The notes under the pieces were generated by a model, which saw only the letters and a program-made list of their open reading frames with translations, did no database searches and was not told where the DNA came from. Of a stretch of 64,000 nt of DNA, positions 1 to 9,955 are shown one piece after another. The DNA lies in NCBI GenBank assembly GCA_015709615.1, contig CP054179.1, positions 496,001 to 560,000 of the forward strand, in the 5' to 3' direction. A program made the translations under genes and the position numbers. The stretch comes from Gammaproteobacteria bacterium. Lineage in GTDB: Bacteria > Pseudomonadota > Gammaproteobacteria > Burkholderiales > Nitrosomonadaceae. How positions within the stretch are numbered: position 1 is the stretch's first letter; each line of letters begins with the position of its first letter.

Positions 1-27
1 AGTAACCATCATCCGCAGGTACCCGTT

Positions 28-1632
28 TTGATTACAACCGCCAATATCACCATGCAATTCGGCGCCAAGCCGCTGTTTGAGAACGTTTCGGTTAAATTCG
101 GCGGGGGTAACCGCTATGGGTTGATCGGCGCGAATGGTTGCGGCAAGTCGACGTTCATGAAAATTCTCGGCGGGGATCTGGAGCCGACCGCCGGTAATGT
201 TTCGGTCGACAGCGGCGAGCGGGTGGGCAAGTTGCGCCAGGATCAATTCGCGTTTGAAGATTGTCTGGTGATCGATACGGTGATGATGGGGCACGCGGAT
301 TTATGGCGCATCAAGCAGGAACGCGACGCCATTTACGCCAACCCGGAGGCTACTGAGGACGATTATATGCACGCAGCGGAGTTGGAGTCGCAATTCGCCG
401 AGCTGGATGGTTATTCGGCGGAAGCGCGCGCCGGGGAATTGCTGCTCGGCGTCGGCATTCCGTCTTCCCAGCATCAGGGATTGATGAGCGCCATCGCGCC
501 GGGTTATAAATTGCGCGTGTTACTGGCGCAGGCGTTGTTTTCCAATCCCGACATCCTGCTGCTGGACGAGCCTACCAATAACCTCGACATCAATACCATC
601 CGCTGGCTGGAGGATGTGATCAACGCCAGCAAGAACACCATTATCATCATTTCGCACGACCGGCACTTTTTGAACAGCGTGTGCACGCACATGGCCGATC
701 TGGATTACGGCGAACTACGTATTTATCCTGGCAATTACGACGATTACATGACCGCTTCGACCCAGGCGCGCGAACGCATGCTGGCCGACAATGCGAAGAA
801 AAAAGCGCAGATCGCCGACTTGCAGTCGTTTGTCAGCCGTTTTTCCGCGAATGCGTCGAAAGCCCGGCAAGCTACCAGCCGCGCACGGCAAATCGAGAAA
901 ATCAAGCTGGAAGACGTCAAACCGTCCAGCCGCCAGTATCCGTTCATCCGCTTTGAATTTCACGATAAGGAAAAATTGCATCGCCTGGCCGTTTCCCTTC
1001 AGGCCATTGGCAAGACTTTCCCCGGCATGGACAGACCGTTGTTCAAGGATTTGAGTTTGAACATCGAAGCGGGCGAGAAAGTCGCCATCATCGGCCCGAA
1101 CGGCATCGGCAAGACCACGCTGCTGCGCTGCCTGGCGGGCGATCTCGCGCCGGATTCCGGCGAAATCAAATGGACCGACAAGGCCAACCCCGGTTACTTC
1201 CCGCAAGACCACGCAGCCGATTTTGCGCAAGAACTGTCATTGATGGAATGGATGGATCAGTGGCGGCGAGGCAGCGATGACGATCAAACGATTCGCGGTA
1301 CGCTGGGCCGATTATTATTCTCTGGTGACGACACCAAAAAATCCACGAAAGTCATTTCCGGCGGAGAACAAGGCCGCATGCTGTTCGGCAAGCTGATCCT
1401 GCAAAAACCGAACGTGCTGCTGATGGACGAACCGACCAATCACCTCGATATGGAATCGATCGAATCGCTGAACAGCGCGCTGGAACGGTATACCGGCACG
1501 CTGATTTTCATCTCCCACGACCGCGAATTTGTCTCCTCACTGGCCACGCGCATTCTGGAAATGACGCCGGACGGCATCAACGACTTCAAAGGGAATTACG
1601 AGGATTATTTGCGTTCGCAGGGAATTGAGTGA
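28..1632 (+). CDS. ybiT: ABC-F family ATPase, YbiT-like
   Basis: Soluble tandem ABC ATPase of the ABC-F group, which act on the ribosome rather than in transport; there are no membrane segments. I see two nucleotide-binding domains: Walker A GANGCGKST at about residue 34 and GPNGIGKTT at about 355. Walker B sequences contain the DEPTNNLD and DEPTNHLD forms typical of ABC-F, and the second domain has an SGGEQGR signature. The linker between the domains is rich in Lys and Arg, as in the ABC-F P-site tRNA-interaction motif. Length (534 aa) and N-terminus fit YbiT when translation starts at the TTG at 28; the upstream region is cut by the window edge, so the start is not fully certain. The exact ribosomal role of YbiT is less well established than that of EttA. 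Confidence 0.93.
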   Translation: MITTANITMQFGAKPLFENVSVKFGGGNRYGLIGANGCGKSTFMKILGGDLEPTAGNVSVDSGERVGKLRQDQFAFEDCLVIDTVMMGHADLWRIKQERDAIYANPEATEDDYMHAAELESQFAELDGYSAEARAGELLLGVGIPSSQHQGLMSAIAPGYKLRVLLAQALFSNPDILLLDEPTNNLDINTIRWLEDVINASKNTIIIISHDRHFLNSVCTHMADLDYGELRIYPGNYDDYMTASTQARERMLADNAKKKAQIADLQSFVSRFSANASKARQATSRARQIEKIKLEDVKPSSRQYPFIRFEFHDKEKLHRLAVSLQAIGKTFPGMDRPLFKDLSLNIEAGEKVAIIGPNGIGKTTLLRCLAGDLAPDSGEIKWTDKANPGYFPQDHAADFAQELSLMEWMDQWRRGSDDDQTIRGTLGRLLFSGDDTKKSTKVISGGEQGRMLFGKLILQKPNVLLMDEPTNHLDMESIESLNSALERYTGTLIFISHDREFVSSLATRILEMTPDGINDFKGNYEDYLRSQGIE

Positions 1633-1760
1633 GGGAAGGTAATCATCAGCAATACTGAGTTTTCTTGACTCGCCGCTTCACTCCGGTTGCTGCGGGAAAA
1701 TAGTGTTCCATCTAAACCGCCACACTTGATGATCGGACTCCTCTCTTCGCGAGATAATTA

Positions 1761-1783
1761 GTGTACACTACGACCGTGTACAC
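1761..1783. promoter_or_regulatory. Paired palindromic operator upstream of the toxin-antitoxin pair
   Basis: Two identical, individually palindromic octamers GTGTACAC lie at 1761-1768 and 1776-1783, centre to centre 15 bp, 23 bp upstream of the antitoxin start. A GATAAT hexamer at 1753-1758 could be a -10 element, but I find no well-spaced -35. The position and symmetry fit the autoregulatory operator of a ribbon-helix-helix antitoxin; that role is inferred. Confidence 0.6.
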
Positions 1784-1806
1784 AATACCGACAGAGGACG
1801 CAACCA

Positions 1807-2031
1807 ATGAAAAATATTACATTAAGCGCCGATGATAAATTGATCGAAGCCGCCCGTGAGCGCGCACGTGCCGAGCAAACCACACTGAACGAACAATTCC
1901 GCCGCTGGCTGGCGGATTATGTACGGCAAGAACAGCAAACCGAATCCGCCATGACATTGATCGAGGAATTACGTGGACAAGTGCGCACGGGCGGCCGCAA
2001 ATTCACGCGGGATGACATGAATGAGCGGTGA
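1807..2031 (+). CDS. Ribbon-helix-helix antitoxin (VapB-like)
   Basis: Small (74 aa) probable antitoxin. The N-terminus MKNITLSADDKLIEAARER has the pattern of a short beta strand followed by a helix, as in ribbon-helix-helix DNA-binding proteins; the C-terminal half is polar and would bind the toxin. It overlaps the following PIN-domain gene by 11 bp, the usual antitoxin-first order. It should bind the two GTGTACAC palindromes just upstream and repress its own operon, as known for this class. Family assignment within RHH antitoxins is not certain. Confidence 0.75.
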   Translation: MKNITLSADDKLIEAARERARAEQTTLNEQFRRWLADYVRQEQQTESAMTLIEELRGQVRTGGRKFTRDDMNER

Positions 2032-2443
2032 ATTTATCGATACGAACGTTTTTATCTACCTGTTCGACGAAACCGATGCGCGCAAACGCGGAATTGCGGA
2101 GCGATTGGTCCGGAATGCGCTGGAAACACGCAGTGCCTGTATCAGCCATCAAGTTGTTCAAGAAACGCTCAACGTTGTAACGCGAAAACTACCTTTCCCC
2201 ATGAGCCCGGAAAATGCTCAGCGTTTTCTGCAACAAATTCTGACGCCCTTATGGCGCGTCATGCCCAGTCCGGCGCTTTACCAACGCGGCCTTGACCTGC
2301 AAGCACGCTATAGCTTCAGTTTTTACGATGCTTTGATTGTTGCCGCAGCCTTTGAATCCGGCAGCACACGTTTGTACACGGAAGATTTGCAGCACGGCCA
2401 GCAAATCGACGGGCTGTTGATTGAGAATCCTTTTGTCGACTGA
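2021..2443 (+). CDS. PIN-domain toxin (VapC-like ribonuclease)
   Basis: Toxin partner of the preceding antitoxin. PIN-domain toxins are Mg-dependent RNases, often cutting tRNA or rRNA. The acidic metal-binding residues expected for the fold are visible: Asp7 (in FIDTN), Glu48 (in VQETLN), Asp103 (in FYDALI) and Glu121/Asp122. Length (140 aa) is normal for VapC-type proteins and nothing suggests inactivation. The ATG at 2021 overlaps the antitoxin stop, implying translational coupling. RNA target cannot be read from sequence. Confidence 0.85.
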   Translation: MSGEFIDTNVFIYLFDETDARKRGIAERLVRNALETRSACISHQVVQETLNVVTRKLPFPMSPENAQRFLQQILTPLWRVMPSPALYQRGLDLQARYSFSFYDALIVAAAFESGSTRLYTEDLQHGQQIDGLLIENPFVD

Positions 2444-2551
2444 GTCAGAAAGAAATTATTGCGAAGAATCTTACTGAATTTTTTGAAACCGGTTACACAC
2501 CACCGTGGGCAGCGAGAATAACCGGCATACAATGATAGGAACTTAGTTCTA

Positions 2552-4591
2552 TCACTCAACAGCCACCTTCTGTACCTGCATCGGCCAAACCCCTTTGTCA
2601 ATCGCCTGCCGGCCGTCAAATATCAGATAACTTTGCCGTCCGTAATGCGGCAGCGGGCGGATCAGTGCTTCGAGCGAAGCGGCGTCTTGCGCGGAAATGA
2701 TGGCGAGCGATACGCCCTCACTACGTGTCACTGTCCAGACTTGCGCACTGCCCTTTTTGCCGGTTTCATCCGGCCGGGCCGGGAGCTGCTTAGCAGCAAG
2801 CCAGGCATCGACTTCCGCTTGCAGACCGATCACCAGAGTCGGTGCGGCGGGAAGCGGATCGTCCGGTGCGATTGTTTCAAGTTTGCGGTCTTGTAGTTTG
2901 GCAGCGAGGGTTTCGGCAATTTTGCGGGCCTCGGCTTGAGCGGACAATAAAACCGTTTGCGTGGCGGCGTTGACCATCACTTCGCGCAGAATCGGCGGCG
3001 CTTCGCCGGACGCCAATTGCCGGAATAGGCGCAGATCGGGATCAAGCGAAACGGCCAGCGGTTTGTGCGCCAGCTTCAGCGTGAACGTTTGCTGCGCTTG
3101 CTGCAAATCCAGCCGGTGAACGGCGCTACCCTGCTGCGTTTCGATTGCGACCGGCACTTGCAGTTGATACGCCGGTTCGGCTTGTTTCAGCGTAATCGAT
3201 AATTGATAGCCGGAATCCGCCGCGCTATTTTTCACCTCGGCAATTTCAATCGCGGGCGCGCCACTGCGAGTTAGCCATTGCGCAAAAAAAGGCTCCAGCG
3301 ATTGGCCGGAAACCAATTCAAAAATTTTTTGCACTTCTTTCCATGAGGTAATCTGGAAACGCCGGGTGGCCCACAGCCCCTGCAAAGCGCGTTGAAAAAT
3401 CGCTTCACCCAGATGATCGCGCAGCATGAAGAAAAACATCGCGGCTTTGTTGTAACCGACGATTTTCGATGCGCCGTGCGTGCGCGAGGTAAACGCCGTC
3501 AGCGGCGCATCCTGACCCGGTTGCAACGCGGCAAAGTCACGCAGCCAGCCGAGGCGCATTTCACGCGCGGCCGTTTCGCTTTCCTGTTCCTTATAGGCGT
3601 AATCGGCCATGAACGTGGTCAGCCCTTCGGACCAGTTGCCGCTTTTGTAATCCGGATACACGCCGTTGCCCCACCAATTGTGCAGCACTTCATGTCCGAG
3701 CGATGTGCTGCGGATAAACGGCAGTTGCAAAACATCGACACCGAGATAAGTCAGCGTCGGCATGCCGAAGCCGGTCGGCGTGGGGCTGGATACCACGCTG
3801 AATTCGCTGTATGGATATTCGCCGATTTCGGATTCGTACCGGTCCAGATAACCTTTCACGGCATCGAGATAATCCTTCGACAATTGGCTGATTTGCGGAT
3901 GAAAATAGGTGCGCAATTGCACTGGCTTCTGCTTGATATTGTGATGCATCAACGTGTCGATCGCATACGGCCCGGCCATTAAATCGATGCCTTCGGCCGG
4001 TTGAGAAAATTCAAACGTCGCCCGGTAACCTTGTTCCGAATCGCTTTCTTCGATGAGCCGGCCCGCCACCAAACCTTTCTGCCCGGTCGGCAGCTCGATG
4101 CTGACTTTATAGCGCGCCATTTGTCCGGCAATGCGCGGATACCAATCCGAGCTATCTGGCAGGAACGTGCCTCCCACGCCGCTCACCGCCACCGGTCTGG
4201 CCAATGTCTGGCGATGGTCGAGCGCGGTATCCAGCGGTGCCAGTACACCTTTCCACTGAATCAGAAACTGGATTTGCTGGCGGAAATGAAACGGAATGTT
4301 CCAAATATGCGGCTGATTGCTTTGTTCGCGTCCGATGCCCAGCGGGCCGTCATTGAATTCCGCTTGCGTCACTTCATACCCGGCTCCCAGCAGCAATTGC
4401 AGTTCGCGCGGCCTATGCACGGTAACGAGGCTTTTTCCTTCCAATGTGCGATTCGCCGGGTCGATTTTGACCGTGATGTCGTATTCGACATCGTTCATCT
4501 TGAACGGCACGGGCGCGGATATTGCGGGTGCTGCAATAAAACAGACGAAAAAAACAAAAAAACAATTGCGGATAAACGTAGCGGGAATCAT
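2552..4591 (-). CDS. Exported M1-family (gluzincin) aminopeptidase-like protein
   Basis: Probable secreted or periplasmic zinc peptidase. The start chosen is the ATG at 4591, giving a signal peptide beginning MIPATFIRN, a hydrophobic stretch and an Ala-X-Ala end near residue 25. A TTG at 4612 would add seven residues and abut the upstream stop exactly. The zinc motif HEVLH followed by NWWGNG lies at about residue 300, with the third ligand Glu in GNWSEGLTT 18 residues on, as in M1 peptidases. An N-terminal beta-sandwich precedes it; the C-terminal 200 residues match no domain I recognise. It follows the ChaN-like gene closely, probably as one operon. Substrate unknown. Confidence 0.82.
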   Translation of the reverse strand: MIPATFIRNCFFVFFVCFIAAPAISAPVPFKMNDVEYDITVKIDPANRTLEGKSLVTVHRPRELQLLLGAGYEVTQAEFNDGPLGIGREQSNQPHIWNIPFHFRQQIQFLIQWKGVLAPLDTALDHRQTLARPVAVSGVGGTFLPDSSDWYPRIAGQMARYKVSIELPTGQKGLVAGRLIEESDSEQGYRATFEFSQPAEGIDLMAGPYAIDTLMHHNIKQKPVQLRTYFHPQISQLSKDYLDAVKGYLDRYESEIGEYPYSEFSVVSSPTPTGFGMPTLTYLGVDVLQLPFIRSTSLGHEVLHNWWGNGVYPDYKSGNWSEGLTTFMADYAYKEQESETAAREMRLGWLRDFAALQPGQDAPLTAFTSRTHGASKIVGYNKAAMFFFMLRDHLGEAIFQRALQGLWATRRFQITSWKEVQKIFELVSGQSLEPFFAQWLTRSGAPAIEIAEVKNSAADSGYQLSITLKQAEPAYQLQVPVAIETQQGSAVHRLDLQQAQQTFTLKLAHKPLAVSLDPDLRLFRQLASGEAPPILREVMVNAATQTVLLSAQAEARKIAETLAAKLQDRKLETIAPDDPLPAAPTLVIGLQAEVDAWLAAKQLPARPDETGKKGSAQVWTVTRSEGVSLAIISAQDAASLEALIRPLPHYGRQSYLIFDGRQAIDKGVWPMQVQKVAVE

Positions 4592-4612
4592 GATTTCATC
4601 ACAAAATATCAA

Positions 4613-5851
4613 TTAATGCTTTGCTGCCGGAAATTTGGCGATAACCTGCATTTCCTGGTCGTCACGCTTAACTTTCATCGGCAACCAGGTTCCCGGCGCT
4701 TGGCGTTTCACGATGGTGGTCACATCTTCCAGTGTTTTAACCGGCACACCGGCCATTTCCAGAATCACATCGGAATCCTGCAACTTGGCGGCCTCGGCGA
4801 TACTGTTTTTTTCCACTTGCAAAATGACCGCGCCACCCCTGCCCATCTCGTAGCGGATACCGAGACGCTGGAATTGCGGACGGTAAGATTCGGAAACATG
4901 CGGCAACACGCCGAACACCGCGTCGGCCACACCGGCAACCAGATTTTTGCAGGATTTATCGCTATCCCAAGGCAGTAATGCGGCGACAGACTTGATGCCC
5001 AAATCGTGCAATTGATGCGTCACGCCAAAACCGTGCAGCACATGGCCCGTGCCCATGACACCGACCACCAGTGGTTTTTCCGCAGCCGTTGAACGCGTTA
5101 GCGCTTGCTGCAGAATTTGCGCCATGGCGCGATCCCACAATTGCTGTCCGCCAATAAAGCGGCGGAAATCCGGATCGTCCTGCGTGGTTTCATTGTCTTT
5201 TTTATGTTTGCGGTCGTGTTGTTTATAAATCGGCAGCAAATAATCGACATACGCCTGACTGGGTTCCGCTGGGCGCGTCAAGCCTTCGCGTTCCTCTACC
5301 GGCACGCCGTAAAATCCCTTCTCCGCCACCTGGCGGCGCAGGTTCGCTTCGATATTCAACGCCAGCATCGGAATGCGATTCATGCGGGCGAAATGAAACA
5401 ACGGCAAATACAAATTGGCGTCGGTATTCCATACGTGATCCCACTCCGCCGCACGCAAAAATTCCTTTTCGCTCAATTCACCGGCAATCCACTTATCCAG
5501 TGCAGGTTGCACGCGACGCGGAAACATTTCAAAACCGATCACCATGTTCGGGCGCTGCGCGTGCAAAGCCGCCAGCGTCTGCAATTGCCAGCGGTGATGA
5601 TCGGCATTGATGTGCGTTTCACCGAGCAGCACCACCGACGCCTTGGCGGCGCGCGCGATCACTTCCTGCTGCGAGGCCTTGCCGGAACCGGGAACGATCC
5701 AGTCCCCCAGTGGCACGCAATTAGCCGGAGCCGGTTTTTTCGCCGGAGTAATCACCGCACCAGCGGGATTCATCGCCAGACTCATGAGCACAGCAACCAC
5801 ACACATCAAGCTATTACGCCGGGTTATTTTGCAATTTGTCATATTTTTCAT
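4613..5851 (-). CDS. ChaN-family (haem-binding-like) exported protein with C-terminal PDZ domain
   Basis: Exported protein with a ChaN/DUF399-type domain (about residues 60-310; LLGETHINADHH and VVGVMGTGHVLHG segments) followed by a PDZ domain in the last 90 residues (GGAVILQVE ... DVILEMAGVPV). ChaN of other bacteria binds haem and is linked to iron regulation; the PDZ suggests protein-protein contact. ATGs at 5851 and 5842 both fit the signal peptide (MTNCKITRRNS...); a GAGAAG sits 1 nt before the first and about 10 nt before the second, so 5842 may be the true start. Located 32 bp after purL and directly before the M1 peptidase gene. Function in this organism unproven. Confidence 0.8.
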   Translation of the reverse strand: MKNMTNCKITRRNSLMCVVAVLMSLAMNPAGAVITPAKKPAPANCVPLGDWIVPGSGKASQQEVIARAAKASVVLLGETHINADHHRWQLQTLAALHAQRPNMVIGFEMFPRRVQPALDKWIAGELSEKEFLRAAEWDHVWNTDANLYLPLFHFARMNRIPMLALNIEANLRRQVAEKGFYGVPVEEREGLTRPAEPSQAYVDYLLPIYKQHDRKHKKDNETTQDDPDFRRFIGGQQLWDRAMAQILQQALTRSTAAEKPLVVGVMGTGHVLHGFGVTHQLHDLGIKSVAALLPWDSDKSCKNLVAGVADAVFGVLPHVSESYRPQFQRLGIRYEMGRGGAVILQVEKNSIAEAAKLQDSDVILEMAGVPVKTLEDVTTIVKRQAPGTWLPMKVKRDDQEMQVIAKFPAAKH

Positions 5852-5883
5852 TCTTCTCAGTGTGAAATTGATTACAACGAACG

Positions 5884-8800
5884 TTACCCTACCCACTTGC
5901 GTGCGTTGCGGAAAAGCCGCATCCACGGGCCGTCTTCCGCCTTGTCCGAGCGTGTGTCCGGGTGCCACGAGTGTTGCGCCACACGAAATACCCGTTCCGG
6001 ATGCGGCATCAACACGTTGAAACGCCCGTCCGGTGTCGTCAATCCGGTTATCCCCCGAATCGAACCGTTCGGGTTATACGGATAGTTTTCAGTGATCCGG
6101 CCGTGATTGTCGACATAACGCAGCGTTACCAGGCTGCCGGCTCTTTCCGCATGACCGGGAGAAAACTCCACTTTGCCCTCGCCGTGCGCCACCGTGATCG
6201 GCATCCGGCTGCCCGCCATACCGTCGAACAACAGCGACGGACTTGACTGCACTTCCACCATGACAAAACGCGCCTCGAATTGTTCCGACACATTGCGTTT
6301 AAATCGCGGCCAATGTTCGGCTCCCGGAATAATCTCATGCAGATTGCTCATCATCTGGCAACCGTTGCACACGCCCAGCGCAAAGGTATCGCCGCGCTCA
6401 AAAAACGCTGCAAACTCATCGCGTGCGCGCGGATTGAACAGAATCGATTTGGCCCAGCCTTCGCCGGCGCCGAGCACGTCGCCGTAAGAAAAACCGCCGC
6501 ACGCGACAAACCCGGTGAAATCTCTCAGTGACAACCGTCCGGCGATGATGTCGCTCATGTGCACGTCAACCGCGCTAAAACCGGCGCGATCGAATGCCGC
6601 CGCCATCTCGACATGGCCGTTGACACCTTGCTCGCGCAACACCGCCAGGCGCGGATGCACACCGGTTTGGATGAACGGCGCGGCAACGTCGTCGCCGGCG
6701 TCGTAACTCAATGCAATCTGCAAACCGGGATCGGCGCTGTCGAGCAGCCGATCGAATTCCTGCTGCGCGCACGCCGGATTGTCACGCAGCTTCTGCATGT
6801 GATACGTAGTTTCCGACCAGGCGCGCTGCAAATCGGCGCGTTTTTCCGCCAGGATCGGCTTATTGTTGCGCATCACGCGGATTTCATCGGATGAATTCGG
6901 GTAACCGATGATAAAACTGCAATCGCGCAATCCCGCGTCCGCCAGTACTTGCATGACTTCCCGGCGCTGCGCGGCGGCAATTTGAATGACCGCGCCCAAT
7001 TCCTCGTTAAACAGCACGGCGAGGATGCGTTCGAGAAAATGTCCGCCCAGCCGCTCGGGTTGCAATTCCGATCCGTCGATATCGCTGTATTGCGCATCGA
7101 AACACAATTGATCCAGATTAATCGTCAAGCCGGTATGCCCGGCAAACGCCATTTCGCATAGCGTCGCCAGCAGGCCGCCGTCGGAACGGTCGTGATACGC
7201 GAGCAATCGATTCGTCGCGTTGAGCTGCTGAATCGCGTCGAAGAAATTGCGTAATTGTTGTGCACCGGTTTGACCGCCGATGTCCGGTGCGGTATTGCCG
7301 ACTTGTTTGTATACCTGCGCCAGCGCCGAACCGCCCAACCGGTTGCATCCTTGGCCCAGGTCGATCAGGATCAACTCAGTATCGCCGCAACCGGTGCGCA
7401 ACTGCGGTGTCAAGGTTTTGCGCACATTGGTCACGGTGGCGAACGACGAAATAATCAGCGACAGCGGCGCGGACACTTCCTTGCGCGTGCCCGCTTCTTC
7501 CCATGCTGTTTTCATCGACATCGAATCCTTGCCGACCGGGATGCTGATGCCCAGTTGCGGACATAATTCCATGCCGACGGCATGCACTGCGTCGTACAAA
7601 CCGGCGTCTTCGCCCGGATGACCGGCCGCCGCCATCCAGTTGGCGGATAATTTGATTTTTTCAATGCTGCCGATCGCCGCCGCGGCGATATTGGTGATCG
7701 CCTCACCCACCGCCATGCGCGCCGCGGCTTTTGGATCGATCAACGCCAGCGGCGTGCGCTCGCCAATGGCAAACGCTTCACCCAGCACCGTCTGGTACCC
7801 CATGCAAGTCACCGCGACATCGGCGACCGGAATCTGCCACGGCCCAACCATTTGATCGCGCGCCGACAAACCACCGACGCTACGATCACCGATGGCAATC
7901 AGGAAAGTCTTGTCAGCCACTGCGGGTAAGCGCAAAACGCGGTAAACCGCGTCCGCTAAATCGATGTCGTCCCAATCGAGCGGCGGCAATATCCGGTTTC
8001 CATGCGCCACGTCGCGTGTCATTTTCGGCGGCTTGCCGAGCAGCACCGGTAAAGGCATATCGACCGGCGGCAGCGGCGATTGCGCATCGGTTACTTGCAG
8101 TTGCTCGTCATTTGTCGCTTCGCCGACGACAGCGAAAGGACAACGTTCGCGCTCGCAAATGCTGCGGAACAACGCCAGCGATTCCGGTCTGATCGCCAGC
8201 ACGTAACGTTCCTGTGCTTCGTTGCTCCAGATCTGCATCGGCGACATGCTGGTTTCCTCGGACGGCACCGCGCGTAAATCAAAGCGCCCGCCGCGGCCGG
8301 AGTCGTGCACCAGCTCCGGAAACGCATTCGACAAACCGCCCGCGCCAACGTCATGAATGAACAAAATCGGATTATCCTCGCCGCTGCGCTGCAACTGCCA
8401 GCAGCGGTCGATCACTTCCTGCGCGCGCCGCTGCATTTCCGGATTGCCGCGCTGCACCGAATCGAAATCCAGCGCTTCGGTATTGGCACCGGTATCCATG
8501 CTGGAAGCCGCGCCGCCGCCCAGACCGATCAACAGACCGGGGCCGCCCAATTGGACCAGCAACGCACCCGGCGGGAATTTTTCCTTGCGCACATGCGCAT
8601 CCGAAATCTGCCCGACACCGCCCGCCAGCATGACCGGTTTGTGATATCCGCGCATTTCCCCGCCAACACGCTCTTCAAAGGTACGAAAATAACCCGCCAA
8701 GTTAGGGCGGCCGAATTCGTTGTTGAACGCCGCGCCGCCGATCGGACCTTCGAGCATGATTTGCAACGCCGATGCGATGCGTCCGGGTTTGCCGTAACGG

Positions 8801-9867
8801 GCTTGACCGTCGTGCTCGGCTTCCCACGGTTGCGCGAAATCCGGAATATTCAAATTGGACACGGAAAAACCGCACAACCCGGCTTTCGGCTTCGCACCGC
8901 GACCGGTTGCACCTTCATCGCGAATCTCGCCGCCGACACCGGTCGCCGCTCCTGGAAACGGCGAGATCGCGGTCGGATGATTGTGTGTTTCAACTTTCAT
9001 CAACATGTGCGTTTTTTCCAGAGCGTAACCATACTCTTGCCCGTTGCCCGGATAAAAGCGGTTGATTTCCGCGCCTTCGATGACGCTGGCGTTATCGGCA
9101 TACGCCACCAGCGTGCCTTGCGGATGCGTTTGATGCGTGTTGCGGATCATGGCAAACAGCGACTTGTCCTGCGGTTTGCCGTCGATGATCCAATCGGCGT
9201 TGAAAATTTTATGGCGGCAATGCTCGGAATTGGCTTGTGCGAACATCATCAGCTCAACGTCAGTCGGATTGCGCGCCATTTTCTGGAAGTGTTGCGCCAA
9301 ATATTCGATTTCATCCGCCGACAGCGCCAGTCCCATGCTTTGATTGGCTTGCCGCAATGCATCGATGCCGCCGCCGAGCACATCGACAGTACTAAGCGGT
9401 TGCGGCGGAAAATGCTGAAACAGCTTCTCGGCATCGGCAAACGATGCAAACACCGCTTCGGTCATGCGATCGTGCAGCAACGGCCTTAACCGCGTTTTAT
9501 CTTCGACGGATAAGGGTGATGCGCATTGAATGTAAAACGCGATACCGCGTTCGATGCGCTCGACCGCCGCCAGGCCGCAGTGCTGCGCAATATCGGTGGC
9601 TTTGCTGGACCACGGCGAAATGGTGCCGGGGCGCGGCAACACCAAAAAGAACTCACCGAGATGCTGCGCATTTTCCTGCGCGGGATCGTGATTGAGCAGT
9701 CTGCGCAGCGCATTAAACTCTTCGTCTTGTAGAGTGCGGGTCACCTGGCAGAAATGCCAGTATTCCGTTTCAATCGCCGTGACCGGCAGGTTCAGTGCGT
9801 TAATTTCCTTGCGTAATTTTTCCAGACGAAACGGCGAAAGCGCGTGTCCACCACAAAATTGAAGCAT
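5884..9867 (-). CDS. purL: Phosphoribosylformylglycinamidine synthase (PurL, large single-chain form)
   Basis: Catalyses the ATP- and glutamine-dependent conversion of FGAR to FGAM, step 4 of purine synthesis. This is the long form of about 1,327 aa that carries its own glutaminase domain. I see the FGAM-synthase core (METHNHPTAISPFPGAATG, repeated AIRS-like domains) and a C-terminal class I glutamine amidotransferase with the nucleophile in GVCNGCQMM at about residue 1165 and the HGEG and HPERVFR segments. The ATG at 9867 (MLQFCGGHALS) matches the family N-terminus; a TTG at 9903 would add 12 residues. Divergent from nnr. Confidence 0.96.
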   Translation of the reverse strand: MLQFCGGHALSPFRLEKLRKEINALNLPVTAIETEYWHFCQVTRTLQDEEFNALRRLLNHDPAQENAQHLGEFFLVLPRPGTISPWSSKATDIAQHCGLAAVERIERGIAFYIQCASPLSVEDKTRLRPLLHDRMTEAVFASFADAEKLFQHFPPQPLSTVDVLGGGIDALRQANQSMGLALSADEIEYLAQHFQKMARNPTDVELMMFAQANSEHCRHKIFNADWIIDGKPQDKSLFAMIRNTHQTHPQGTLVAYADNASVIEGAEINRFYPGNGQEYGYALEKTHMLMKVETHNHPTAISPFPGAATGVGGEIRDEGATGRGAKPKAGLCGFSVSNLNIPDFAQPWEAEHDGQARYGKPGRIASALQIMLEGPIGGAAFNNEFGRPNLAGYFRTFEERVGGEMRGYHKPVMLAGGVGQISDAHVRKEKFPPGALLVQLGGPGLLIGLGGGAASSMDTGANTEALDFDSVQRGNPEMQRRAQEVIDRCWQLQRSGEDNPILFIHDVGAGGLSNAFPELVHDSGRGGRFDLRAVPSEETSMSPMQIWSNEAQERYVLAIRPESLALFRSICERERCPFAVVGEATNDEQLQVTDAQSPLPPVDMPLPVLLGKPPKMTRDVAHGNRILPPLDWDDIDLADAVYRVLRLPAVADKTFLIAIGDRSVGGLSARDQMVGPWQIPVADVAVTCMGYQTVLGEAFAIGERTPLALIDPKAAARMAVGEAITNIAAAAIGSIEKIKLSANWMAAAGHPGEDAGLYDAVHAVGMELCPQLGISIPVGKDSMSMKTAWEEAGTRKEVSAPLSLIISSFATVTNVRKTLTPQLRTGCGDTELILIDLGQGCNRLGGSALAQVYKQVGNTAPDIGGQTGAQQLRNFFDAIQQLNATNRLLAYHDRSDGGLLATLCEMAFAGHTGLTINLDQLCFDAQYSDIDGSELQPERLGGHFLERILAVLFNEELGAVIQIAAAQRREVMQVLADAGLRDCSFIIGYPNSSDEIRVMRNNKPILAEKRADLQRAWSETTYHMQKLRDNPACAQQEFDRLLDSADPGLQIALSYDAGDDVAAPFIQTGVHPRLAVLREQGVNGHVEMAAAFDRAGFSAVDVHMSDIIAGRLSLRDFTGFVACGGFSYGDVLGAGEGWAKSILFNPRARDEFAAFFERGDTFALGVCNGCQMMSNLHEIIPGAEHWPRFKRNVSEQFEARFVMVEVQSSPSLLFDGMAGSRMPITVAHGEGKVEFSPGHAERAGSLVTLRYVDNHGRITENYPYNPNGSIRGITGLTTPDGRFNVLMPHPERVFRVAQHSWHPDTRSDKAEDGPWMRLFRNARKWVG

Positions 9868-9955
9868 CGTAGGTTGTGCAGTGCGAAGATTAAAAGATTG
9901 CAATTTTACACGAGAAGATGTACTTATCGCTGATCATCCCGCGCAGCTGAAAATT

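Noticed and set aside
715..1230. Minus-strand ORF of 171 codons inside the ABC-F gene
   Set aside because: Antisense shadow of a strongly conserved gene, with no recognisable features.
4001..4978. Plus-strand ORF of 325 codons across the M1 peptidase and ChaN genes
   Set aside because: It spans the junction of two well-supported minus-strand genes and shows no family features.
8305..9489. Long plus-strand ORF (394 codons) opposite purL
   Set aside because: It is a shadow of purL, which matches its family over its full length. The antisense translation has no domain character.
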